A DNA stretch of 64,000 nt from Achatina immaculata (taxonomy: Eukaryota; Mollusca; Gastropoda; Stylommatophora; Achatinidae): NCBI GenBank assembly GCA_009760885.1, contig CM019697.1, positions 25,744,210 to 25,808,209 of the forward strand. Reading direction: 5' to 3'. Positions 22,346-31,400 of this stretch are shown here, one piece after another (positions within the stretch are counted from its first letter, which is position 1; each line of letters begins with the position of its first letter). Below the pieces are notes generated by a model that saw nothing but the letters and a program-made list of their open reading frames with translations, made no database searches and had not been told where the DNA came from. The translations under genes were made by a program, and so were the position numbers.

Positions 22346-22612
22346 TATTTTGTCCCAAGACACTGTTTCCTGTAATGAAAACAGAAATGTTAAAGGCACA
22401 AACAAATATTGGAAATGAATCTATGTTTCAGATCGCAGCTACCAGTCCTGCTCTTATACACACACACAAATTACAAGTCTTAGAGAAATATGAAAACTGT
22501 CAAAGTTATTGTAGTGTCTCCTTGAACATGCTGTCGATGAACAAAACACTGTTCGATAAATAAAGTCATTGTGCACGAGACCTGGCTTCATGTAGTACAC
22601 AAGTCTAAGAGA

Positions 22613-22727
22613 AATAAGCCAAGGCTCAGAACGTAGATCAGCTTTCAGGAATAAGCCAAGGCTCAGAACGTAGATCAGCTTTCAGAAATAAGCCAAGGCT
22701 CAGAACGTAGATCAGCTTTCAGGAATA
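22613..22727. repeat. 37-bp tandem repeat, about 3 units
   Basis: AATAAGCCAAGGCTCAGAAC plus GTAGATCAGCTTTCAGG, near-perfect. Confidence 0.93.
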
Positions 22728-22789
22728 ACGAAAATTGTACATTTATAATGTTATGCCCTCCACAGGCGATTATTCGCGTTTTTCGGCGC

Positions 22790-22985
22790 AGATAAATATC
22801 ATCATTTAGCAAATAAATATCATCCCTTAGCAAAGAAATATCATCATTTACGAAAGAAATATTTTTCGGAAAGAAATATCAAGTAAATATACGCCGTTAA
22901 ATAAATAAATAAATACTGGAGCAAAAAAAATATTTTTTTTTACACATAGGCACCCTTCAGCAAAGAAATATCATCCTTCAGCAGC
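22790..22985. repeat. degenerate AAATATCATC repeat
   Basis: Irregular recurrence of AAATATCATCATTTAGCAAA. Low-grade, partly AT-simple. Confidence 0.65.
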
Positions 22986-23081
22986 TCAATATATTTGTTC
23001 GGCAAACAGTTATTGACTGTAAACAGAATTCCAAGAAAACAAAAACTGTATCCATGATACACAAACCAGCAGATCCTGAAG

Positions 23082-23431
23082 GTCAGTCAGTCAATCAGTC
23101 AGTCAGCAGTCAATCAATCAGTCAGTCAGTCAGTCAATCAGTCAGTCAGTCATTTGCATGTCCCTTGCGGAACTTTGCCTCCATAACATCTCTCTGATGC
23201 ATCCATTCGCAGATCACGAACTATGTCTTGCTGCCATCTTCGCCTTGGTCTTCCTCTCTTTCTTTTTCCCATTATGTATCCTTCCAAGATGGTTTTATCT
23301 AAATTCTCATGACGTTTAATATGTCCCAAATTTTAAAAGTATTCTCTGTTTAATCCTCTTTACTAGCCAGCCTTCTTCAATATTAAGTTCTTGTAGTATG
23401 GATATATTTGTTCCTTTTTTTTTGTGCCAAT
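23082..23431 (-). mobile_element. LINE A copy 3, 3' part, with long (TGAC/TGAT)n tail
   Basis: Minus-strand LINE A 3' end. The tail at 23082-23152 is about 70 bp of GACT/GATT tetramers, much longer than in the other copies. The coding remnant matches GKRKRGRPRRRW and LNIEEGWLVKRIKQR. No clear outer target duplication was found. Confidence 0.85.
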
Positions 23432-23444
23432 GATATTTGAAGAA
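23432..23444. repeat. target-site duplication of the LINE C fragment, left
   Basis: GATATTTGAAGAA, repeated exactly at 23608-23620. The uninterrupted LINE A at about 58.5 kb has it once. Confidence 0.9.
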
Positions 23445-23607
23445 AAAGAGGCAGACCGTGTGAAACTCTGAAGAGGACATTGTTAAGAGAGGCCAAATTA
23501 ACAGGCATAAAATCCTTTGATGAGGTTGAAAGACTCGCCGAAGAAAAATTGGCGAACTACTTTGCAAGCCCTATGTTACGTTTAACGGCACGGGAAGGAT
23601 ATAAGAA
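23445..23607 (+). pseudogene. LINE C 3' fragment nested in LINE A
   Basis: Only 163 bp: plus-strand coding with LLREAKLTGIKSFDEVERL, frameshifted before the expected C-terminus, ending in GGCACGGGAAGGATATAAGA. Nearly identical to the end of the 430-codon LINE C ORF on minus at 50012. An extreme 5' truncation of the same family. Confidence 0.92.
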
Positions 23608-23740
23608 GATATTTGAAGAACTTTTCTGTAGCATTTTCATTCAAAGTCATATATGTGTTTCTCAGCTGTTATGTTAAGTGTCCAGGTCTCACGGGCATAT
23701 ATTAAGTGCCCATGTCTGACAGGAATATGTTGCGATGGGT
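23608..23740 (-). mobile_element. LINE A copy 3, remaining 5' part
   Basis: After the nested LINE C the LINE A sequence resumes (ATATGTGTTTCTCAGCTGTT and onward). A short stretch around GGCATATATTAAGTGCCC is duplicated or rearranged before the element ends near GATGGG. Confidence 0.8.
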
Positions 23741-24269
23741 ATTTTGATGGATCATGAAAGTGTTTTGATCAAATTAAACTTCTGGATCTAGAGCTGAAAA
23801 GATAAACAAGGTGTGAAAACAGGGCGGAGATTCCAGAAATTTCTAGCTCCTGTTCAATTCTTCCTGAACAAAGATCTAGATTATTTTCCGACTGAAAGAT
23901 TTACAGAAAGAAACTTGACATAATCAGACAGAAAAAGAAGTTACGACAAAAATTATAGTAAGAAAAAGTTCGCTCGTCTGATAATGAGAATGCAGATACA
24001 AGATGAATGACATGGAAGAAATAAAATTGTTCTATGAATCAGATTTAATTTTAATTTAATAATTCTTTATGTCCTAGTCAGTCTAAAGTGGGTAAATGTT
24101 GTTTTCATGTGTAAACAGCATGTTTTCTCTCATGATTAATTTGAATAGGCCACCATGTTAATGCAGCCTGCCCCGACTGTTTCTGTCTTTATATTTAATC
24201 CTCATTTCATTTCAAACGACGCTACTAAAGTACACAGACGTTCATGGTCTTTTGCCAGTTTCTCCAAGT
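23741..24269. other. unassigned spacer
   Basis: No array or gene recognised. Confidence 0.4.
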
Positions 24270-24358
24270 TCCCATATCTCATGGATATCTCGCATATGTC
24301 TTTGTATCTCAGAATTGGTCTATCGTATCTCGTAGCTAAAGAAGAGATGTGTAATGCA
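24270..24358. repeat. 73-bp tandem repeat, left block (diverged)
   Basis: One diverged unit with TTGTATCTCAGAATTGGTCT and CGTAGCTAAAGAAGAGATGT. The right block at 25593 continues it. Confidence 0.85.
24345..24358. repeat. 14-bp direct repeat flanking the Penelope-like remnant
   Basis: AGATGTGTAATGCA here and at 25593-25606. It is consistent with a target-site duplication, but because the site lies in a tandem array the second copy could also be a neighbouring unit. Confidence 0.65.
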
Positions 24359-24417
24359 ATAATTGGTGTATAAGTATACAACTATACACTAAGCACTGCA
24401 GTAAAGCTGTGATACCA

Positions 24418-24780
24418 GAATGTATAAAATTGGAAAAAAGTAGGAGCAGCTTTATTACTTAACGATTACAAAGTTGTGACGTTTCGGCGTGAGCCTTAAT
24501 CATACAAAAACATACAGGACGAAGAAATAGAGAGAGGAGATAAAGTATAGATTCACATGAATACTGTTTAAAAATAAAAATTTAAAAAAAATTTTTTAAA
24601 GAGTACTTAGCTGTAAATTGTAAGGTGTGGCTTGTCTGGCGGTGTGTGTCGGGAATGGATCTGGTAGGACGTGGAAATTGTTTAAATAGAGACCTGTGAC
24701 ATGTGGTCGGTGGGTTGTAACTGGGGGTGGTGGATGGGGAACCGGGGAGGGGAGAGAGAGTGACGCACTACTGGCCTAGC
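24418..24780 (+). repeat. left inverted arm (pLTR-like)
   Basis: Runs from GAATGTATAAAATTGG to GCACTACTGGCCTAGC and pairs with 25592-25245. The arms differ by small indels (363 versus 348 bp), mainly around the A/T-rich AAATTTAAAAAAAATTTTTT segment. Confidence 0.93.
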
Positions 24781-24938
24781 TAGGAGAAATTGAAACAGGT
24801 GATTGGGGAAGAGGGGTTGCAGAGAAGAGGGGTTGCAGAGAAAACAGCGGGATTGCAGAGTGATGCTGTGAGGACGTTTGAAAAGTAAGGAGGGGTGGAT
24901 TTAGTGGAGAGGTACTGTAATGATTGAAGAAGATGATG

Positions 24939-25298
24939 TTACGTGTAACTAAACAGCCAGTTGAACCCATGTGGTTCCAGCGTCCCATAATTTTTAATGC
25001 AGCGGTTCTCAAGTGCCAGGCGGCTTGTGTCATCTGCGTGACATTGTTTAATGGCTGTTACCAGAAAATCAGATTTGCCTCTGTGGTTGGGGCCACTGAA
25101 ATGATTTGGGACTGCTTTCGAAGCATGCTGGGCGATGTCGTACAGATGATTTTGCATGTGGTCCCCTAATCTGAGGCCAGTCTCACCGATATATGTTATC
25201 CTGCATCTTTTGCAAATGATGACATATATCACATTTCGGGACTCGCTAGGCCAGTAGTGCGTCACTCTCTCTCCCCTCCCCGGTTCTCCATCCACCAC
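24939..25298 (-). pseudogene. GIY-YIG endonuclease domain of a Penelope-like element
   Basis: A 119-codon open frame on minus. Residues 23-27 read VIYVI and 36-41 YIGETG, which are the GIY and YIG motifs. C29xxC32 and H66 and H72 form a C-x2-C-x33-H-x5-H pattern, as described for the zinc-finger-like insert of Penelope endonucleases. Near the C-terminus ALENRCIKNYGTLEPHG is the usual closing block with its glutamate. In intact elements this domain nicks target DNA for priming and follows an RT domain. Here there is no RT; the start codon lies within the right arm, so the ATG is probably not a natural start. The domain is uninterrupted, so it may be young, but it cannot retrotranspose alone. 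Confidence 0.85.
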
Positions 25299-25592
25299 CC
25301 CCAGTTACAACCCACCGACCACATGTCACAGGTCTCTATTTAAACAATTTCCACGTCCTACCAGATCCATTCCCGACACACACCGCCGGACAAGCCACAC
25401 CTTGCAAGTTACAGCTAAGTACTCCTTTAAAAATTTTTTTAAACAGTATTCATGCGAATCTATACTATATATCCTCTCTCTATTTCTTCGTCCTGTATGT
25501 TTTTGTATGATTAAGGCTCACGCCGAAACGTCACAACTTTGTAATCGTTAAGTAATAAAGCTGCTCCTACTTTTTTCCGATTTTATACATTC
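25245..25592 (-). repeat. right inverted arm (pLTR-like)
   Basis: Reverse complement of 24418-24780. A hairpin of about 350 bp with a 464-base loop would form in single-stranded DNA or RNA. Confidence 0.93.
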
Positions 25593-25800
25593 AGATGTGT
25601 AATGCATGCCTCACAAATATTCTTGTATCTCAGAGCTGGTCTGTCTCATCTCGTAGCTAAAGAAGAGATGTGTAATGCATGCCTCACAAATATTCTTGTA
25701 TCTCAGAGCTGGTCTGTCTCATCTCGTAGCTAAAGAAGAGATGTGTAATGCATGCCTCACAAATATTCTTGTACCTCAGAGCTGGTCTGTCTCCTGACTC
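25593..25800. repeat. 73-bp tandem repeat, right block, about 2.8 units
   Basis: Units contain GATGTGTAATGCATGCCTCA and TCTTGTATCTCAGAGCTGGT; copies are near-identical here, unlike the left block. Confidence 0.95.
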
Positions 25801-26170
25801 ACTTCATACAGAAAATATTCTTTGTGGGGTGTCTGAACGTTTATTTTGTGTGATGTCTGAAAGTTTCTTTTTTTTTTTTTTTGGGGGGGGGGGGGGCAGA
25901 ATATTTGTTTTGTGGGGGTCTGAACGTTTATTTTGTGGGGGGGGGGGGTCTGAAAGTTTCTTGTGGGGGGGGGGGGGGTCTGAATATTTTTTGTGGCGAT
26001 CTTAGCGTTTGTTTTTTTTTTGGGGGGGGGGGGGGTCTGGAGGTTTATTTTGTGCGGTCTGACGTTTATTTTGTGGGGATCTTAACGTTTATTTTGTGCG
26101 GTCTGAACGTTTATTCTGTGGGGATCTGAACATTTATTTGTGTGAGTGTGTGAACGTTTATTTTGCTTTA
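25801..26170. repeat. about 25-bp repeat with expanded G runs
   Basis: TCTGAACGTTTATTTTGTG repeated, each unit followed by a G tract; at 25883-25897, 25937-25948, 25964-25977 and 26022-26035 the tract exceeds ten G. The plus frames rich in GGGG are artefacts. Confidence 0.9.
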
Positions 26171-26935
26171 GATGTCTGAACTGAACGGCTATATTTCGTG
26201 GCAGAAATGTGAAAATGAGAATTTAAAAATTCAAAACAAAGCAATAATTGATTACAGAATATTAAATAAAACAGGTTAAAACGTATCTATTTAAAAAAAC
26301 AGAAGATCTGTGTTTTCTGCAACCGCTTCATGTTCTTGATTATCTGCCAAAGATTATGGCACAGATCTGTGCAGTAAAACTGGCTGATGGATAAAGATCT
26401 TTGTGTAAAGATAAAACAAGGAAGGAAAGGAGGGGATGGAGTTTATATTATCTTTGTTTATATTGTCTCTCTTTTTACTGATAAAGTAGTTTTAATGAAA
26501 CATTTATTTGTTCTGTTTGTCTGTTATCTTCCTATCTTTTATTCCTTCCTTTGTTTTAACATTTTGTTAACATATTCCATCCACCCCGAGATTATGTTTA
26601 CAGTTGCAAACTTTTATTCCTTCCTTTGTTTTAACATTTTGTTACCATGTTCCAACTACCCTGAGATTATGTTTACGTTGCAAAAGCTGAGCGAAATGGC
26701 GCGTGAATTTCCTGAAAAAAAATGATTGAACAGTTTTATACATTTCCAGCAATAAAGCATAATTAAATGAAATAAATCAAATTTGCTAGTACAATATAAA
26801 AAAACAAATAAGTCATTTTTGGTCAACAATTTAGAAAATCTACCTGCCCAGGTCATCGTTACATTCACGTCCAGAATGAATTTTTTTATTGCTTAAGTTG
26901 TCTGTACTAGTTAGAAATATAATGAGCTAAAGTGC
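26171..26935. other. unassigned AT-rich region
   Basis: A two-copy repeat of about 75 bp (TTATTCCTTCCTTTGTTTTA ... GAGATTATGTTTAC) occurs at 26538-26612 and 26610-26675. No gene recognised. Confidence 0.5.
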
Positions 26936-27330
26936 CACATACTAAACATAGCACAACTACACACCCAACATCACAGGAACACACACTAAACATAGCACAA
27001 CTACACACCCAACATCACAGAAATACACACTAAACATAGCACAACTACACACCCAACATCACAGAAACACACACTAAACATAGCACAACTACACACCCAA
27101 CATCACAGGGTCACACACTAAACATAGCACAACTACACACCCAACATCACAGAAACACACACTAAACATAGCACAACTACACACCCAACATCACAGAAAC
27201 ACACACTAAACATAGCACAACTACACACCCAACATCACAGGGTCACACACTAAACATAGCACCAGTATACATCCAATATCACAGAAACACACACTAAACA
27301 TAGCACCAATACATACCCAACATCACAATG
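26936..27330. repeat. 42-bp tandem repeat, about 9.4 units
   Basis: Units contain ACACACTAAACATAGCACAA and CTACACACCCAACATCACAG; the ends AAAC or GGTC alternate in a pattern (AAA, AAA, GGT) that hints at a higher-order triplet. Confidence 0.95.
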
Positions 27331-27735
27331 TCACACACTCAACATCGCAAGCACTCAAACATCGAACAAACACACGCTCAAACATCAAACAAATACATGT
27401 TAAAACATCGAGCAAACACACGCTCAAACATCAAACAAATACATGTTAAAACATCGAGCAAACACACGCTCAAACGTCGAGCAAACACATTCAACCATAA
27501 CACAAACACGCACTCAAAAATAACATAAACATGCACTAAAACATAACACAGACACTCAAAAAATAACACAGACATAACACAAACACATATTCAAACATAA
27601 CACAAACACACAATCAAAGATCGCACAAACACATACTCAGACATCGCACAAACACACACTCAAATATCGCACAAACACACACTCAAACATAACACAGACG
27701 CACACTCAAACATAACACAAACACACACTCTAACC
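27331..27735. repeat. degenerate about 20-bp CAAACACACACTCAAACAT repeat
   Basis: Diverged units built on CGCACAAACACACACTCAAA. Open frames here are incidental. Confidence 0.85.
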
Positions 27736-27835
27736 TTCATGTCAATGTTTAAACTGAAATGCGTTTTGTGCTTTAACTGGCCACTTTTTTAGAAAGGGAT
27801 TCATCATCAATATCTGTGCTTCACAAAATGTAGAC

Positions 27836-27955
27836 TGTGTGACAATGATATAATCTCTCATAGACCAGTAATCAGTTCTGTTGTAGACGTTCTGACAATG
27901 ATTTAATCTCTCATAAACCAGTAATCAGTTCTGTTGTAGACTTTCTGACAATGAC
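27836..27955. repeat. about 58-bp repeat, two units
   Basis: TGACAATGATATAATCTCTC ... CAGTAATCAGTTCTGTTGTA occurs twice. Confidence 0.9.
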
Positions 27956-28429
27956 AGGGGCAAAGTTATCCTGGAAAATATGAATGGATTAGAGAAAGTC
28001 AGAACACACAAGAGATCTACACACTGAGCACAGAAGTTGAGACATCGTAGGGGAACTGCTTCTCATACACAGAACACAAAAACAATTTGGGCAATATTTT
28101 CGAATTATTTATATTAATTTCTGGATTTCTTTAGAATATATTTACATTTTTTAAAAAAGCACAAGTAGTATCGAAGTGACAGATGTGACCTGGACATAAA
28201 TATCAAGAAGTCACACTCTACGGCATGGTAACAGATCTTAAAAGAATTCCATTTATTAATTGAAGAAAATGGTTTGAATTTGTTGCAAAAGGAAAAATCT
28301 CCGTTAACATGAATATGAAAATATAATTCAAAGCGAAGCAATATTGAAGTCAAATAAAGTAGAATATCAACAGTAAAATGATTATACTATAAAGAAATAA
28401 TTGAATGAATAGTTAGAAGTATGAGAGAT
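27956..28429. other. unassigned spacer before the large array
   Basis: AT-rich, no gene recognised. Confidence 0.4.
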
Positions 28430-31400
28430 ATGGTGTGCAGGAAGATGTCTGCAGGAAGATGTGTGAGGGGAGATGTGTGCTGGAAGATGTGTGCAGGAAG
28501 ATGTGTGAGAGGAGATGTGTGCTGGAAGATGTCTGCAAGAACACGTGTACAGGAAGATATGTGAGGGGAGATGTGTGCTGGAAGATATGTGAGGGGAGAT
28601 GTGTGCAGGAAGTTGTGTGCTGGAAGATATGTGAGGGGAGATGTGTGCAGGAAGTTGTGTGCTGGAAGATATGTGAGGGGACATGTGTGCTGGAAGATGT
28701 GTGCTGGAAGACGTGTGCAGGAAGATGTGTGCTGGAAGATATATGAGTGGAGATCTGTGCAGAAAGATATGTAAGGGGAGGTGTGTGCTGGAAGATGTGT
28801 TCTGGAAGATATGTGAGGGGAGATGTGTGCAGGAAGACGTGTGCAGGAAGATGTGTGAGGGGAGATGTGTGCTGGAAGATGTATGCAGGACGATGTGTAC
28901 AGGAAGATGTGTGCAGGAAGATGTGAGAGGGGAGATGTGTGCTGGAAGATGCGTGCAGGAAGATGAGTGCAGGAAGATGTGTGCAGGAAGATATGTGAGG
29001 GGAGAAGTGTGCTGGAAGTTGTGTGCAGGAAGATATGAGCAGGAAGATACGTGAGGGGAGATGAGTGCAGGAAGATGTGTGAGGGGTGATGTGTGCTGGA
29101 AGTTGTGTGCTGGAAGTTGTGTACAGGAAGATGTGTGCAGGAAGATGTGTGAGGGGAGATGTGTGCTGGAAGTTGTGTGCAGGAAGATGTGTGGAGGAAG
29201 ATATGTGAGGGGAGATGTGTGCAGGAGGATATGTGAGGTTAGATATGTGCTGGAAGTTGTGTGTAGGAAGATGTGTGCAGAAAGATATGTGAGGGGAGAT
29301 GTGTGCTGGAAGTTCTGTGCAGGAAGATGTGTGCAGGAATATATGAGCAGGAAGATGTGTGCTGGAAGATGTGTGCAGGAAGATGTATAGGAAGATGTGT
29401 GCAGGACGATATGTGCAGGAAGATGTATGCAGGAAGATGTGTGCAGGAAGATGTGTGCAGAAAGATGTGTGGAGAAAGATTTGTGCAGGAAGATATCTAA
29501 GGGAGATGTGTGCAGGAAGATGTGTGCAGGAAGATGTGTGAAGGAAGATATGTGAGGGCAGAATGTGTGCAGGAAGATGCATGCAGGAAGATATGTGAGG
29601 GGAGATGTGTACAGGAAGATGTGTGAAGGAAGATCTGTGCAGGAAGATGTGTGCAGGAAGGTACGTGAGGGGACATTTGTGCAGGAAGATTTGTGCAGGA
29701 AGGTGTGAGGGGAGATGTGTACAGGAAGATGTCTGAGGGCAGATGTGTGCAGAAAGACGTGTGCAAAAAGATGTGTGCAGGAAGATGTGTGCAGGAAGAT
29801 ATGTGAGGGTAGATGTGTGCAGGAAGATGTGTGAAGGAAGATATGTGAGGTGAAATGTGTGCTGGAAGATCTGTGCTGGAAAATATGTGAGGGGAGATGT
29901 GTGCAGGAAGATGTGTGCAGGAAGACGTGTGCAGGAAGATGTGTGAGGGGAGATGTGTGTTGGAAGATGTGTGTAGGACGATGTGTGAGGGGAGATGTCT
30001 GCAGGAAGATGTGTTAGGGGAGATGTGTGCAGGAAGATGTGTGCAGGAAGATGTGTCCTGGAAGATATGTGAGGGGAGATGTTTGCTGGAAGATGAGTGC
30101 AGGACGATACGTGAGGGGAGATGTGTGCAGGAAGATGTATGAGGGGTGATCTGTGCTGGAAGTTGTGTGCTGGAAGTTGTGTGCAGGAAGATGTGTGCAG
30201 GAAGATATGTGAGGGGAGATGTGTGCAGGAAGATATGTGAGGGGAGATGTGTCCTGAAAGTTGTGTGAAGGAAGATGTGTGCAGGAAGATTTATGAGGGG
30301 AGATCTGTGCAGAAAAATGTGTGAGGGGAGATGTGTGAATGATGATGTGTGAGTGGAGATGTGTGCTGGGAGATGTGTGCAGGAAGATATGTGAGGGGAG
30401 ATGTGTGCTGGAAGACGTGTGCAGGAAGATGTGTGCCGGAAGATGTGTGCAGGAAGATGTGTGCCTGAAGATAAGTGAGGGGGGATGTCTCCATGAAGGT
30501 ATGTGAAGGAAGATGTTCAGGAAGATCTGTGCAGGACGATATGTGCAGGAAGATGTATGCAGGAAGATGTGTGCAGGAAGACGTGTGCAGGAAGATGTGT
30601 GCAGGAAGATATGTGAAGGAGATGTGTGCAGGAAGATGTGTGCAAGAAGATGTGCGCAGGAAGATGTGTGAGGGCAGATTGTGTGCAGGAAGATGTGTGC
30701 AGGAAGATATGTGAGGTGAGATGTGTGCAGGAAGATATGTGCAGGAAGATGTGTGCAAGAAGATGGGTGAGGGGAGTTGTGTGCTGGAAGATGTGTGCAT
30801 CAAGGTGTGCAGGAAGATATGTGCAGGAAGATATGTGAGGGGAGATGTGTGCAGGAAGTTGTGCGCAGGAAGATGTGTGCAGGAAAATATGTGATGGGAG
30901 ATGTGTGCAGGAAGATATGTGAGGGGAGATGTGTGCTGGAAGTTGTGTACAGGACGATGTCTGAGGGGATATTTGTGCTGGAAGTTGTGTACAGGAAGAT
31001 ATGTGGAGGGAGATGTGAGCTGGAAGTTGTGTGCAGGAAGATGTGTGCAGGAAGATATGTGAGGGGAGATGTGTGCTGTAAGTTATCTGCAGGAAGATGT
31101 GAGCAGGAAGATGTGTGAGGGGAGATGTGTGCAGGAAGATGTGTCCATGACGATGTGTGAGGGAAATGTGTGCAGGAAGATGTGTGCAGGACGATGTGGG
31201 AAGGGAGATGTGTGCAGGAAGATGTGTACAGGAAGATGTGTGAGGGGAGATGTGCGTAGGAAGCTGTGTGAGGGGAGTTGTGTTCAGGACGATGTGTGAG
31301 GGGAGATGTGTGCAAGAAGATGTGTGAGGGGAGATGTGTGCAGGAAGATATGTGAGGGGAGATATGTGCAGGAAGATGTGTGCAGGAAGATATGTGAGGG

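Larger units (their letters stand above)
24359..25592 (-). mobile_element. Penelope-like element remnant with inverted terminal arms
   Basis: A 1,234-bp insertion in the 73-bp array. Two arms, 24418-24780 and 25245-25592 (about 350 bp each), are reverse complements with only scattered differences; both include GTGACGTTTCGGCGTGAGCC or its complement. The 464-bp centre encodes a GIY-YIG domain on minus. Terminal repeats in inverted orientation (pLTRs) and a C-terminal GIY-YIG are known features of Penelope-like retroelements. The reverse-transcriptase domain is entirely absent, so this is a non-autonomous deletion or truncation product. A 59-bp extension (24359-24417) lies outside the left arm. 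Confidence 0.8.

Noticed and set aside
23071..23760. Outer target duplication of LINE A copy 3 (GATCCTGAAGG and GATCATGAAAG)
   Set aside because: Two mismatches in eleven bases and a gap of about 10 bp from the element end. Not good enough to claim.
24939..25298. Stand-alone GIY-YIG endonuclease gene of the host or of a bacterium
   Set aside because: The zinc-finger-like Cys/His pattern, closing block and flanking inverted arms fit a Penelope-like element, and the ATG lies in an arm.
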